Below, one piece after another: positions 11,801 through 22,844 of a DNA stretch of 64,000 nt. The stretch's first letter is position 1, and the number at the start of each line of letters is the position of its first letter. Source of the stretch: Viscum album (Eukaryota; Streptophyta; Magnoliopsida; Santalales; Viscaceae); NCBI GenBank assembly GCA_963277665.1, contig OY728125.1:1718966889-1719030888 (forward strand), written 5' to 3'. Made by a program: the position numbers and the translations under genes. The notes beneath the pieces were generated by a model. The model saw only the letters and a list, made by a program, of their open reading frames with translations, was not told where the DNA came from and ran no database searches.

Positions 11801-12629
11801 AGTTGACTTTTTATGATACAAAAATTCCATATAGTATTGACGGTTTTGTGATAGGTTTTACTATGTAAGTGTTACTTTTATACCATTCATGGTTTATGGA
11901 TAAAGTATTTACATTTAGTATGCCAGTTTTAATATGAATATTTTTGTTATGTGGAAACCTGTTCCTATGAGAAATGCATTGGAATTAATAAGTGACGGGT
12001 GGATCCTATTATAGCTCCTCGATGCATCAGTAGATCTAATCAGACAATCTAGTGTCTTGGTACAAGGCCTTGACAAAATCTTATTTGTAGTCATGGCACA
12101 AAGCCTTGACTATGTGGTTATGATAGTATGGCATTATGCATTCCATCATTATGAAAGTGGTTATTGATATTGCATGTGATTATTCTACTAGTAGAATATC
12201 CATGTAAATAAGGTAAATGGAATTATTTAATTTCATTTTTTCCATATTATGCTGATGTTCATGTTTAAAAGGCTTTAGTTTTAGTTATACATTGCCTTAT
12301 ATGTTTATGCTTATATATGAAATTTTACACTATATTGTTATCATTACAAAGCATCTGAGATCACCCTTTTCTATGTTTTATTTTTTCCCGGATGTGAAAA
12401 AGTATTTTATGACTGACCTATCGGGATAGTCTGAAGGGATGTGAGTGTGGAATATGGAGACCATGTTGTTGTAGTTTTTCACTGTATGATGTAATGTAAA
12501 ACTTGTGAATGTATCTATTATTTCCAATACTACTAAAATAATCAGTCTTTCAAGACATGAACTTTTGTGATCACGCCAATGTTATGTAATAATTCACCGA
12601 CTCTGGGTAACTGGGGTCGGGGTGTAACA
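8895..12629 (+). repeat. E1 3' LTR
   Basis: The LTR begins TGTAACACCCCAAG after the polypurine tract and ends GGGGTGTAACA, followed by TTTTT and the continuing E2 LTR. Its length is within one base of the 5' copy. The TATA position reads TACAAAA. It carries the same ~189-bp repeats and the same short hairpin repeat. Open frames inside it (10966-11211 minus, 12542-12790 minus) are shadows. Confidence 0.95.
10770..11200 (+). repeat. Tandem ~189-bp repeats in E1 3' LTR, CpG-rich core
   Basis: The core GTGCGTACGTACGG occurs at 10791 and 10980, exactly 189 bp apart. A degraded third copy (AAGTAAGTGAACACCCGAAA) starts near 11167. The core is longer and more CpG-rich than in the 5' LTR: ACGTGCGTACGTACGG holds several CpGs and nested ACGT/GTAC palindromes. 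Confidence 0.8.
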
Positions 12630-12691
12630 TTTTTTAAGTTCAATTTTATGTAATAAATCAGGTCTAAATATGAAAAACTCTTCATAGTTGT
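12630..12691 (+). repeat. E2 5' LTR, right fragment
   Basis: The sequence TTAAGTTCAATTTTATG..TAAATCAGGTCTAAATATG continues the uninterrupted E2 3' LTR text at about 18636-18672, where GGTTTTATTAAGTG is contiguous. This shows the empty target site into which E1 inserted. The exact LTR end near 12691 is approximate because both copies have decayed. Confidence 0.75.
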
Positions 12692-13000
12692 TTTTGTTGC
12701 TATCAAAGGATTTGATTGGTTATTTTTGGTATTATGATTAGAAAAGTCTAGTGAAAGACTTAGGGATAATACTATGTATAAGAAAAACATCCCTATTTTT
12801 TTATTTTAGATTATGTGTTTTATCAAAAAAAATACATCCCTATCTAGATACAAACAAGTAGAGGTAGCTCTATCATAGATGAATCTTAGGGTATAACCCA
12901 AAAACATCGGTTGGAGCTAAACTCGAATGGGAACTGGTGCACAACAATGGGCCTTGCTGCACTCCTGGTTCGACAGTCCAAGGGGGTATTTTTTTGGTAA
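12692..13000 (+). other. E2 decayed primer site and conserved leader
   Basis: GTTGCTATCAAAGG near 12693 matches the E3 primer region GTTGGTATCTGAGG. The following text (AAACATCCCTA, GATACAAACAAGTAGAGG, CGAATGGGAACTGGTGCAC, CCTTGCTGCACTCCTGG) aligns with the E3 leader and with E1 4040-4196. Confidence 0.7.
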
Positions 13001-13249
13001 ATTCCAAAGTTGATTATGAACCATTTTCAAGGGAGAAAAAATCCCATAATAATATAATTTAAGAGGTAGATAATGGATAACATAGATTGAAACCTATAAA
13101 TTTATAAGTTAAGAAGATAAATTCAATTTAAAATTTATCCCATTTGTATCATTAGATACCACATTATGTGTTAAATGGTTTACTATAGTCATCCCTAAAT
13201 TTCCTTTTATTTTATCCATTGGCCGGTAATATATGGAATCGGGCTAACA

Positions 13250-13690
13250 ACATATACAAAGGGAAATATGCTGAATGTCCCAATAAGATTACCAATAAAA
13301 TGGGGGTTCAAGTAAAGAATATCATGATTATTTCAAACCAGCTATCAGAAATCCGAATTAAAAATTAGTACATTTTTAATTCCTGAGAACATGATGGAGG
13401 AGGAAGATGACATCTCAATAAATTCCATTAGATAAAGGAGATAAGGGGATGAAGACACAACTTCCTTCATGCAACAAGTGTGGAAATAGGCACTAAGGGA
13501 AATGTCACAAAGGTACTAGGAGGTTTCTTATGGCTAGAAAGGAACAGAACCATGTTTTCAATTTCCATGAAATAATCTATAATGTGATTGATATAAAAAA
13601 AGTTCTATCTAAGGCATATTTCACAGTTCTATGACATAACTGTATAGAACTTGGGCATTATCCAAGAAAATGATCTATTATAAGGGCTTT
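13250..13690 (+). pseudogene. gag: E2 gag nucleocapsid relic
   Basis: Only the C-terminal part of gag is recognisable. CNKCGNRH*GKCHKGTRRF at about 13470-13526 matches the E3 stretch CGKKNPGNCHRGTRKF. A second knuckle, HNCIELGHYPRK near 13630-13668, aligns with the CX2CX4H part of the E1/E3 zinc knuckle. Frames are broken by stops and shifts. I could not align the capsid part confidently. Confidence 0.6.
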
Positions 13691-13959
13691 GAAGCTAGAT
13701 GAGCATCAACAATCTCCATGATCAATGGTGCACTAAAATTCATATTCTAAGATGGATAACGATGAATGAATTACATGTAACCACTAATTCAATGTATGTT
13801 ATATAAAAATGTATTTCAATTCTTGTCTTATTTGTATATTTTTTATGTTATTTAGGAACATTGGATCCCCACTAGAAATGATATTAAATCATTATGGAAA
13901 ACATCAATTAGTGTTGTATCACATGCTGAAGTTTGTGGGATTGATCTTCTCGAAAATAT

Positions 13960-14290
13960 TTTAAGTCTCACTTTGATGGAATTTGTGGAAAAATGGAAAA
14001 ATCATTTCCTACATCTCAAGGAATTTGAATGTTCATGAGAAAAAAAAATCCCAAAATTGATCTAGAGTTAGTAGTTGTGATCATTGCATTGAAAATATGG
14101 ATGTATTATCAAATTGGGGATATGTGTGAAATATATACAGATCATAAAAGAATCAAATATATATTCACACAAAAAGAGATGAATATGTGCCAACGAATAT
14201 AGTTATATCTCATTATATATTATGACTTCTCAATCCATTACCACCCTTGGAATGAGAGGAAGGCAATAGATTCCGTAAATAGAAAGGACC
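13960..14290 (+). pseudogene. E2 RNase H relic
   Basis: From about 14050 the frame reads KIDLELVVVIIALKIW, then [21 protein letters not shown] near 14124, SIHYHPWNERKAIDSV, and NRKDLVILSM. These match RNase H blocks of E3 in order. The first part (about 13960-14045) aligns only with frameshifts. No RT lies upstream: from gag zinc knuckle to RNase H is about 300 bp, against ~1.6 kb or more in E3. Confidence 0.8.
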
Positions 14291-15858
14291 TTGTGATTTT
14301 ATCAATGATGATAATTGAAAAGGATCAAATCCTTTTAGATTTGATGAAGAAAAACATGGAAATAATAAATATATCAACATCATCAATCCTTTCCCAAATG
14401 ATTTCTAAACCATCTCTTTTGATAAGGTTAATGGATACTCAGAAAGATAATATTGGAAGTCAGTAGAAAGTGGATGCTATTAAAAAAGGGAAATATTCAG
14501 AGTTCCATGTTAATGATGAATTAATTGTGAGATTTTTTCAAGACTATGTGTTCCATAAAATCTTGAGTTAATGAAAGAACATTTGGATCATACAAATAGT
14601 TTGAATTTCTCCATTCACCCAGGAAACCCAAATATGTATCCAGATCATCAAGAGAATTACTGGGGGGGGGGATAATATAAATAAGGGGTTCGCCAAATAT
14701 ACATCAATTTTATTGGTATGTCAGCAAGTTATGGCTAAGAGGAATAGTTATATGGGGTTAATTCAACCATTACCCATACAAACATGGAAATTGAATAAAA
14801 TCACCATAGACTTTGTCACCGAACATTTGAAGACATTCAAGGGAAGTAACTCTATATGGGTTGGGGTTGATTTTCTTATAATGATTTCACACTTCATTGA
14901 AATTTGAGAGGATTTCCCATTAGATCAACTGGAATAGATGTACAATAGATAAGTGTTATGGTTTCATGGTGTACCACGATCGATTGTATTTGATCGAGAT
15001 CTATGATTCACCTCTTTGTTATGGAAGAGTCTCCAACGTGCTCTGAAAACTGAGATGAGCTTTAATACGTCTTATTACCCTCAAACTGGAGGACAGTCTA
15101 AGAGGACTATCCAGACACTTGAGGACATGATTAGAGCATGCTTAATGGACTTTAAATGAGGATGGGATCAACATCTTCCTCTGGTTGAGTTCTCTATCAA
15201 CAACAATTTCCACTCAAGCATCGCAATGGATCCTTATGAACCCTTTTATGGGGAGAAGAGAAAAACAATATCATTTTGGAATGATGTTTAGTAGAGAAAA
15301 CTTCTAATTTAAGAAATGGTCAATGAAATGGTCAATGAAATGGTGGAGAATGTTAACACCATCCATCATCACATCAATTCTACTCAAAGTCGACAAAAGA
15401 GTAATTCTAAGAACCATCAATGTGGCTTAGATATTGATGTTAAAGACATGTTTTTCCTCTACATATCTCAATGGAATAGAGTTATTTGATTTGGGAACAA
15501 AGGGAAATTTTAGTCCTAGGTACATCGACCATTTTTATGTCTTTAATCTCATCGAAGCAGTGGCATATCGACCAGCACACCCACCAAACATGTCTCAAGT
15601 ACATGATGTATTCCATGTATCACTTTTGAGGAAGTACATCCCTAAACCATTACATGTACTCAATCTAGAGATGTTACCATTAGAGGATGACCTATCCAAT
15701 AAATTGAATCCAGTGAATATCATATATTGTAGGGAAAAAGGTCTACAAAATAAGATAATTCCCCTCATAAAAGTGGTGTAGAGAAACCCCATGTTTGAAG
15801 AATCAACATGGGAACTAGAGGAAGTGATGAGGCAGAGTTACCCTCATCTATTTTAGTG
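14291..15858 (+). pseudogene. E2 integrase relic with chromodomain-like tail
   Basis: Recognisable pieces are the N-terminal region (SIHPGNPNMYP near 14610; MVCQQVMAKRNSYMG from 14710), the core (ITIDFVTEHLKTFKGSNSIW, then VDFLIMISHFIEI where relatives have VDRLTK.AHFI; QTGGQSKRTIQTLEDM, with Lys where the catalytic Glu is expected) and the C-terminal region (GNFSPRYIDHFYVFNLIEAV; QVHDVFHVSLLRKYIPKP). The tail reads ESTWELEEVMRQSYPHLF. A 12-bp tandem repeat (GAAATGGTCAAT) near 15313-15336 adds MVNE repeats. Multiple stops and frameshifts are present. Confidence 0.85.
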
Positions 15859-15891
15859 TGGGAAAAGGTAATTTAGAGGTTAAAATTTCTT

Positions 15892-15903
15892 ATGGGGGGA
15901 GTT
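15892..15903 (+). other. E2 polypurine tract
   Basis: ATGGGGGGAGTT precedes TGTAATGACC, the 3' LTR start. It aligns with AAGGGGGGAATAT in E3. Confidence 0.8.
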
Positions 15904-18705
15904 TGTAATGACCAGATCATTTATTAATAAAAGTCCAATTATTTTAATTAAATGTGTCATGGATATAGAAAACACATGAATTTTTTTTTTAATTTTGGAG
16001 TTAAATGACTATCAAGTGTCATTACCATTGATAATATATGTGTTGAATAGTGGTCATGTGACAAATATAAATATAAGGTTTTAGAAAACCCTTTTGACAT
16101 AGACAAAGGAGGTGATGTCCTCATCCCATAGACTCAATCCGTATGAAACTCATTTCTCAAAATTTGGGAAGGAGGTAGCATCCATGGGTTTCTCTCTTGA
16201 CCAATCCCAAGCTGAGTTTCAACATGTTAAGATGGAACAAAATTTCATATAATAGAATTTCACATTAATAGAGATTTCCACATTGGTGATGTTATATGAG
16301 CTTCCTCAAGAGTCACTCACCATCGCACACCTTACCCTTAGGTCTTAGGATGGTGTCATAAGGGATTAGGTAACATTGTATTAGTTACTTATTGTGTAAT
16401 ATATTTATATAAATGAAAGTCTTATTCTATCAATTACTATATGAGAATAGTATTTCTTAAACAAAGATGTATTTGATAAATTGATTCTTCAGGTAAAATG
16501 GTACTTATGAAAAATATACACATTATTATATTACACTATGGTTTATTTAATAGTACAATTTATATGATTCTTATAAAATATTATAATATCATTTCATTAA
16601 CTATAAATGATTAGGTAATCAGTCTAATAAGAGTTGTATTTTTATATGATAAAATAAGAAGTGTATTTGAAAAGATTTTATTTTTGGTAATTAATGATTT
16701 TTTTAAATAATTAATATACTAAAAAATATAATATTATATAATCAATTATATTAATAATAAATGATTATATGATTTGTTTGAACTCAAACATAGTTTTCAT
16801 TAAGGTTTAAAACTATTTTTTTTCAAAACCTAACAATTTTCAATAAATAACGGTTCTCATGATAAGAGTGAAAATTCACATATTTAGAAAATTATTTAGA
16901 TAAAATGAATATTATTTTTGATATCAGGAAGTAAAAATTACCAAATGGTAAATTTTTCATAATTTTCTGAGACATTCGAATTTTTGGGTAAAAATAATAT
17001 AAAATATTAATTTGGTGTTTTTATCACATCACCATGACCTAATATTGAAGTAATAAATGCCATAAAAATGATAATATGAAAAATATATTTTTTGACCATA
17101 TATTAATGTTATTTTATATTTATTTTACTTATTTAATAATTCTTTAATGAATTCTCCATAATGGATAATATATTTTATGATTTTAAATTTATTTCTTTAA
17201 TATTGTGTCTCCCCTCCACCTAAACAAGAAATATATTTTAGCATTTTCGGATATTGGCCTTAAAAAATAATATTTTCTACACTTCTTTGGAAAACCCCAT
17301 GGGAAATACCATGGGCTATTTTGGGGTTTTGAATATTTTTGTGTGTAGCTTCCAAAACCTAAATAATTAAGAATTCTCCCCCCTATTCCTATAGATTCCC
17401 ATCCAATATCCTATTCTTCTTCAATAAAACCATTTTTATATCATCCTCACACTTCGATGAACAACCTAGAGTCCTCCCAAGGTGAATCCAAGCTCCCATG
17501 AAGCACATCTCAGTCCTTTTGTATCACACAACTGAGATAAGAATCCTCACTTTCCGTATTTTCTCATTTTTTCCATTTTTCCTTATTTTGGTATACCCTT
17601 TTATTTTTCAATTAAAAATTATGGGGTTTCTTTTCTCACCTCCCCCATTCATCCCTTATTCTATTTTAATGATTATATAGTTTTTTCTCTCTCATTAATC
17701 CTTCCCATGTAGACTTATGATCATTCCAAAATTGCGTAAGAGTTATTCCATTTATCATCTTTCTTCATGTTTCTATATTATGTTACATCTTCTATTTCCA
17801 TATTCCATGTGTTAGTAAATTTATTATTATGAACTACTTACATTTAATTTTATATATATATAGTGAGATACCCCTTTCTCTCTCAGCAACAATTTTTATG
17901 AATTTTTATGTCACGCTGTTAGGCTGGTAAACATGCCCCACGATTTTCCATGCCAAGATCATCATGTAGTGAATACCATGCCAAATTATCAATCAAGGGT
18001 ATTAAAATTTACTAACATATTCTTATTTATTATATACAATCATATTTTTCTTCCACATTCCTTTATTTTGGAATATATTATAGTGTTTAATGAGTCATTG
18101 TTATATGATCTATTTGGAACACATAAGAATGAGATTAAAATGATTATGATGGGTGCACCTTAATAGATCTACAATGCATTGGGTAATGTTTATAATCATG
18201 ATACGTTGTTTTGGGATTGGGTTTTACCTGATTCCTCTATTTATATTTTTTTCATCATGTTGTGACAATGGTTTACTTGATTCAATTTATGTTAATGATG
18301 TAGTGTTTTACAATGTTTCCAGATTTCCATGTTATGATGATCATTATATATCACGACTTAATGTTCTTGAATCTCTAATGCTCCATGGATATGTCTATTT
18401 CCTAACATGTATTGTATTCTTCATTTTATGTATTTTTTATAGCCTTATTGTTCTTTATATCTCACCCTTTTCATTTTTATGTCCTCAGGTTATCTCATGA
18501 AATGTTTAGTGTGAAGAAATGTTGTAGTCATATAAAAGAAGTTTTCAATAAATATATTTCATTTTCTGTATTATTTTGTCATGTAATGTTTCTATTCCCC
18601 AAAAAGACTAGACATATAAATATTCTTGGTTTTATTAAGTGCATGTTTATATTATAAATCATGTCTAAATATGTAATAAAGTGTGGGGTTTTTATAATGG
18701 TCATA
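15904..18705 (+). repeat. E2 3' LTR
   Basis: The LTR begins TGTAATGACC (E3: TGTAACGACC). It keeps landmarks of the E3 LTR in order: the CTCTCTCA repeats at 17687 and 17878 (191 bp apart), TGTCACGCTGTTAGGCTGG near 17910, AATGCATTGGG near 18173, and GGTTATCTCATGAAATG near 18488. The end is near 18694-18705 and could not be fixed to the base. Open frames at 17498, 17933, 18153 and 18412 lie inside the LTR and show no domain. Confidence 0.85.
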
Positions 18706-20250
18706 TTAGTCATACTCGGTGTGAGAAACAAAAGGAAAAGAATGATTAAACAAACCATAAACCTTCTCCTCTATTGATTGATGTGGTCAGGCCTAAAGAA
18801 AACGAATCCATGGTGATGGAGGATGAGGGTGTTGATCAATGAACCCTTCTCTATGAAATAAAATTGATGTTCATTGGGTCTAGCTCGAAGGGGTAGGATC
18901 CTACACCTGGAGGGATATGCTAAAATTGGTCTTGTAGTGGGAGGAGGATATCATTCTGTTAGGAAGGGAAATTTAAGTGTGATCCCCAATCTTCCTATTG
19001 GGGACTAGAGGCTCCAGATCTCAGATATGAGGAATGGATGATTGAGTCATATCCCAATAATCTAATACTTGTAACTCCACAATAATGTCTTTAGGGTAAG
19101 GTTCTATGTTACAATGGATATCTGAATCCATAGACAATTCGAGGATCCCTACTATCTAGTAATACTATTGTGAGAAACCCCATACCATAGATAGCCAAAT
19201 CCAAATGGAAGAAAAGTTGATGTGGCTTTCCCAAAGGATTGATAAATCAAGAGACCTTGATAGAGGTTTCAACTTGAATCCTTTCAGATTAGGAAGCCAA
19301 GGAAGGAGAGGCCCTTGTAAGGGTGGCTTAGAAGATACCTTCAAGGAAAGATCACGTAGGTGGTCCGTATGGGTATGCCATCTAGGTTTGTTGTGTAAGT
19401 GTACTTCACATGTCCAATTATAAATGTAAATAAATGTTTAAGATGGAATGGATAATCCTGTGAAAGATTGATATTCCTTGAGAAATGGACAACAACATTG
19501 GGATGATGTTTTAACTTAAGCACTCTGATTGTCCCTTAATGTCCCTAGAAGCATCCCACGTAGGTCATTTCTTAAAGAAATGACCTTGATTAGATGAATT
19601 CTCCTTTTGTAAGAAGGATTCTTAATAAGATGCTTTTTATTTAAAATACTAAAAGAACCATTACCTATATAATAATATCTAATTTTCTCTTCTCTTGTGT
19701 CTTAGTGAGATACCTGGAAAAATATCGGGGACTAGGGAAAAGGATCTACACAATAGGAGCTTCAGGAGTTCTTCAAAAAAATTCAGTTATCAAAATTGTG
19801 AGCCCAAGGGTACTATTTATTGTCAAGGAGATGACTTTTTCCAATGGAGTTAGTCCACATAGGTTTTCAGTGTAGCTTCAAATCATATATATTCCACATA
19901 GGGGTAAGAAAATGTATCCTTCTCCATAGGCCCGTCGTGTAGGTCCTTAGCATAAATCCACAGCATAGGTGGATGTGAATAGGGTTGCACAAATAAGACA
20001 TGTGTTGTATGAAAAATTTATATGGGAGTCGCATATGTCCTTGAGAATTTATGTTGAAATGGCTTTAGCTCTGCTAGCATTCTTATACACAGGTTTTCTA
20101 CATTGATCCATTGAACTATATTTTTATACTTCTTTCTAATTTTGTGGATAGTTTAAGATATCAAAAGTGATTATTCATAATCATTTCCCTTAATTTATTA
20201 AAAAAAATTCATGTCAATAATCATGTTTTATTACTAATGATTCATTATTA
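18706..20250. other. Unassigned interval, slightly GC-richer, possible old LTR
   Basis: I found no clear protein domain here. The sequence is less A+T-rich than its surroundings. Possible LTR-like signs are a TATA-like CTATATAATAATA near 19666, a following pyrimidine-rich CTCTTCTCTTGTGTC, and GGTGGATGTGAATAGGG near 19969, which loosely recalls copia-type LTR ends. The open frame at 19205-19423 has no recognisable family. An old Ty1/copia LTR is one explanation, held weakly. Confidence 0.3.
19562..19586. repeat. Perfect 12-bp inverted repeat with 1-nt centre
   Basis: AGGTCATTTCTT and its exact reverse complement AAGAAATGACCT are separated by one A. A second, imperfect inverted repeat (GAATTCTCCTT..AAGAAGGATTC) follows within 20 bp. 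No surrounding gene explains it. Confidence 0.75.
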
Positions 20251-20439
20251 TGCTGATGTTTTGGATAGAGCCCTGATAGTGTAAATGGAATTGGATGGAA
20301 TGTTAGGGTTTTTTGGAGTATCTTTTTCTATCAGTGGTGTTATGATTTCCTCTAAATGGAAGCATAAGCATTATGATTCTTATGTGGTTTCTCAAAAAAT
20401 GGTTTTTTATAAACATCATATAGTTCCTAGAATACTCCC

Positions 20440-20844
20440 ATTGATTTTCTACTAGTGTTGTAATCCAAATCACTCTAAAATATATTTAATTGAGGATCCT
20501 AATATATGTGGATCCATCAGATGATTATGTCACTTCAAAAGTTTTTATCTTGCCTTTTCTACTCCACATAGTGGAATGATATCATCCTATCCTACTATAA
20601 GTGTGATGAAATTAGATGCTTCACCTAGAAAGGGTAAAATACATTGGTATCAAAAATTATGATTTATCACGTATTGGATCATTCTTTAGAGGAAGCAGTT
20701 ATGATTACAATGATCATCAGACGTACCGTCCCTATATCTTCTACTTTTGTGACTAAATTATTTAAAATTGGGGAATCAAATTCATTTATTTCAACCAGTA
20801 TTGTCAATATTTTTAATCATCCTACATTGATTTTAGACATGTGA
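20440..20844 (+). pseudogene. E4 gag knuckle and protease relic
   Basis: CCNPNHSK near 20457 may be the remains of a zinc knuckle. The protease signature survives in IRRTVPISSTFVTKLFKIGE and SNSFIST (about 20718-20800), which aligns with LFDTGASHSFIS. The catalytic Asp appears lost. The stretch to RT (20845-21300) is too decayed to read. Confidence 0.5.
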
Positions 20845-21309
20845 TGGATATTACAACATCCCTTTAAACGATGAGAGATTTTGTAATTCGTAGTCTCGCT
20901 TAAGATTGAATGTTATCATATATCGATTATTTTATCTATTTTATGGTTATCTACTTGAATCCTCTTAGAATCATATTTGAGAAGGATTTTCCACATTTAT
21001 TATGATGCCCTAATTTATTATTAACTTCAATGTGTCTCACTCAATGCACCGGATGGTGTGTTTTATGTCATACAAGGAAAATAAGACCATAATTTGAGTA
21101 GAACAAAAACATATTATCAGGGTTTGGGTAATGTAATATTTTTTCACTTTTTATTTGTTGTGTGAATCATTTATTGGTAATCTTCTTCTTGTTTTCTTTG
21201 AGTTTCCCAACATTTTTACTTCTACATTCTTTGGTTTTCCATCGGTATTGGAGGTGGAGTTTTCAAAAAACATCATGTATGTTAATCAACTAGTATATAT
21301 TCAATACTA

Positions 21310-21900
21310 CACCATGGAACCAGAAACAATGAATTATATTATGACTCAGTTGGATAATATTTTAGATAAATTATTCATACTCCATAGTTTTTCTTTGTTT
21401 ATGGAGAATTCTCTCTTTTCTATGAATGATGATGGTTCACTAAGCTTTTGTGTGGATTACCAAAAAATTAATCGAGTTATGATAAAGAATATTTATCAAT
21501 TTCCATGGAATAATGGCATATTTGATCAGTTGAAAGGGGTGAAGTGGTTCTTGTAGATTGATCTTTGATCTGGTTACCATTAGTTGATTATAAAAGAACC
21601 TAACATTGAAAAAATAACTTTTTGAAGTAGGTAAAACCACTATGTGTACATTATCATTCCTTTTTTCCTTACCAATTCTCATGAAGTCTTCTTTTTTTAA
21701 TGAATAGGATTTTACATGAGCATATTGATACATTCATAATAGTATTTGTTACTGATGTCATTTTTTACCCTATGTTTGAGGAGGATCAAGTGAATCATCA
21801 AACTGCAACTATGGAATTTTTTAGAAATCACTGAATTTATTCAAAGCATTCAAAAATTTATTTTTTTTGGAAGTGAACTTCTTGGGAAATGTCCTTTCAA
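21310..21900 (+). pseudogene. E4 reverse transcriptase relic
   Basis: DGSLSFCVDYQKINRVMIKN starts near 21432 and aligns with [28 protein letters not shown] near 21558 aligns with KIDLRSGYHQL. IIPFFLTNSHEVF near 21650 aligns with [27 protein letters not shown] near 21732 aligns with [14 protein letters not shown], so the catalytic pair is T-D instead of D-D. Stops fall at about 21554, 21567 and 21624. Confidence 0.8.
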
Positions 21901-22149
21901 AACATTATATTTCAGTTTACCTTGTATTGGTGAAGGTTGTTACAAAATGTAAAAATCAACTAAATGAATTCAAGATTTTGAAATTCTTGGATTTAGATGG
22001 ACATTATCATATGTTCATTATAAAGTTCTCAAAGGTTGATTCTCTGATGACTACCATGACTCACATGGGAGTGATGTTTGATTAGGATGAAAAATTCAGA
22101 GTTATTTTCATTTGTTCAAAAATATTTTTACTACTAAGTCAGTGTTGAC

Positions 22150-22460
22150 TCATCCATAGTCGGGGGTAGTGCGATGTGGTATTCTGTGATGCATCTGATT
22201 CAGATATTGATTAGATTCATATATAGCGTTATCATGTCATTTATTATGGATCTCATTAGCATAAGCCTCATTAGAAGAATTACCCAACCGATTACCTTGA
22301 ACATGAAACAGTGACATATGAACTTCTGAGTTGGTGGCATTAGATTTTTGGATAAAGGTTTACTATAAATTCTAAACACAATATAATGAGTCATATTTTC
22401 TCTCAAAACTATATGAATCTCCACTAGATTCATTGGGTGGAATACATTAAATATATTCAA
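22150..22460 (+). pseudogene. E4 RNase H relic
   Basis: DVVFCDASDSDID near 22170 aligns with the first catalytic block (VVYSDAS). KNYPTDYLEHETVTYELL and SWWH*IFG near 22276-22355 align with [23 protein letters not shown]. Frames are broken. The minus-strand open frame at 22200-22460 is a shadow. Confidence 0.65.
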
Positions 22461-22844
22461 TTTTATGTTACTTTTAAGATGGGGATGTGAAATTTCATCA
22501 TAGATTCACTGAGCATAAATATTCTGACCTAATCCATGAATAAAACATCGAAATAGTGGAACATGCTATCCCTTTTTAAATAGTTTCATATTATATTCTA
22601 ATAATTGCGGTATACGGTTTCCTTTAATGGATTTCCATTGAAATATGATATTCTATAATTAGTTCTTCAGAAACAAAAACATGATGATGATTTCATTATC
22701 ATTAGAAACATTGTTTTTTATGGGGATAACATTGCTAATTGGTTATTCTTTATGGATGGAATTATTTGTTTTTAGAATACTTTTTTTGTTCCATTACTGG
22801 TTTGAAATGGTATTATAGGGGATTTCTATAATTCCCAGTGGGCA

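Larger units (their letters stand above)
149..12629 (+). mobile_element. E1: complete, inactive Ty3/gypsy chromovirus-type LTR retrotransposon
   Basis: Two direct repeats of 3736 and 3735 bp (149-3884 and 8895-12629) flank a 5.0-kb interior. The interior has a Met-tRNA primer site, gag, protease, RT, RNase H, integrase and a polypurine tract in that order, which is Ty3/gypsy order. The integrase C-terminus ends in a chromodomain-like tail of the Tekay/Del type. The element sits inside the 5' LTR of E2. The flanks TTTAT (144-148) and TTTTT (12630-12634) look like a 5-bp target duplication with one later mismatch. The first ~127 LTR bases show about 17 mismatches by hand count, so it is not recent. 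Several stops and frameshifts disable the polyprotein. Confidence 0.95.
12630..18705 (+). mobile_element. E2: old, internally deleted gypsy element (part right of E1)
   Basis: After E1, the E2 5' LTR resumes for ~60 bp. A decayed primer site, leader, gag zinc-knuckle relics, RNase H, integrase, polypurine tract and a 2.8-kb 3' LTR follow. The LTRs and leader align with those of E3, so E2 and E3 belong to one family in opposite orientation. The interior is only ~3.2 kb against ~5.0 kb in E3. Protease and RT are missing. Confidence 0.88.

Noticed and set aside
19205..19423. 72-residue basic frame
   Set aside because: No family resemblance, no neighbouring gene structure, and not supported beyond chance.
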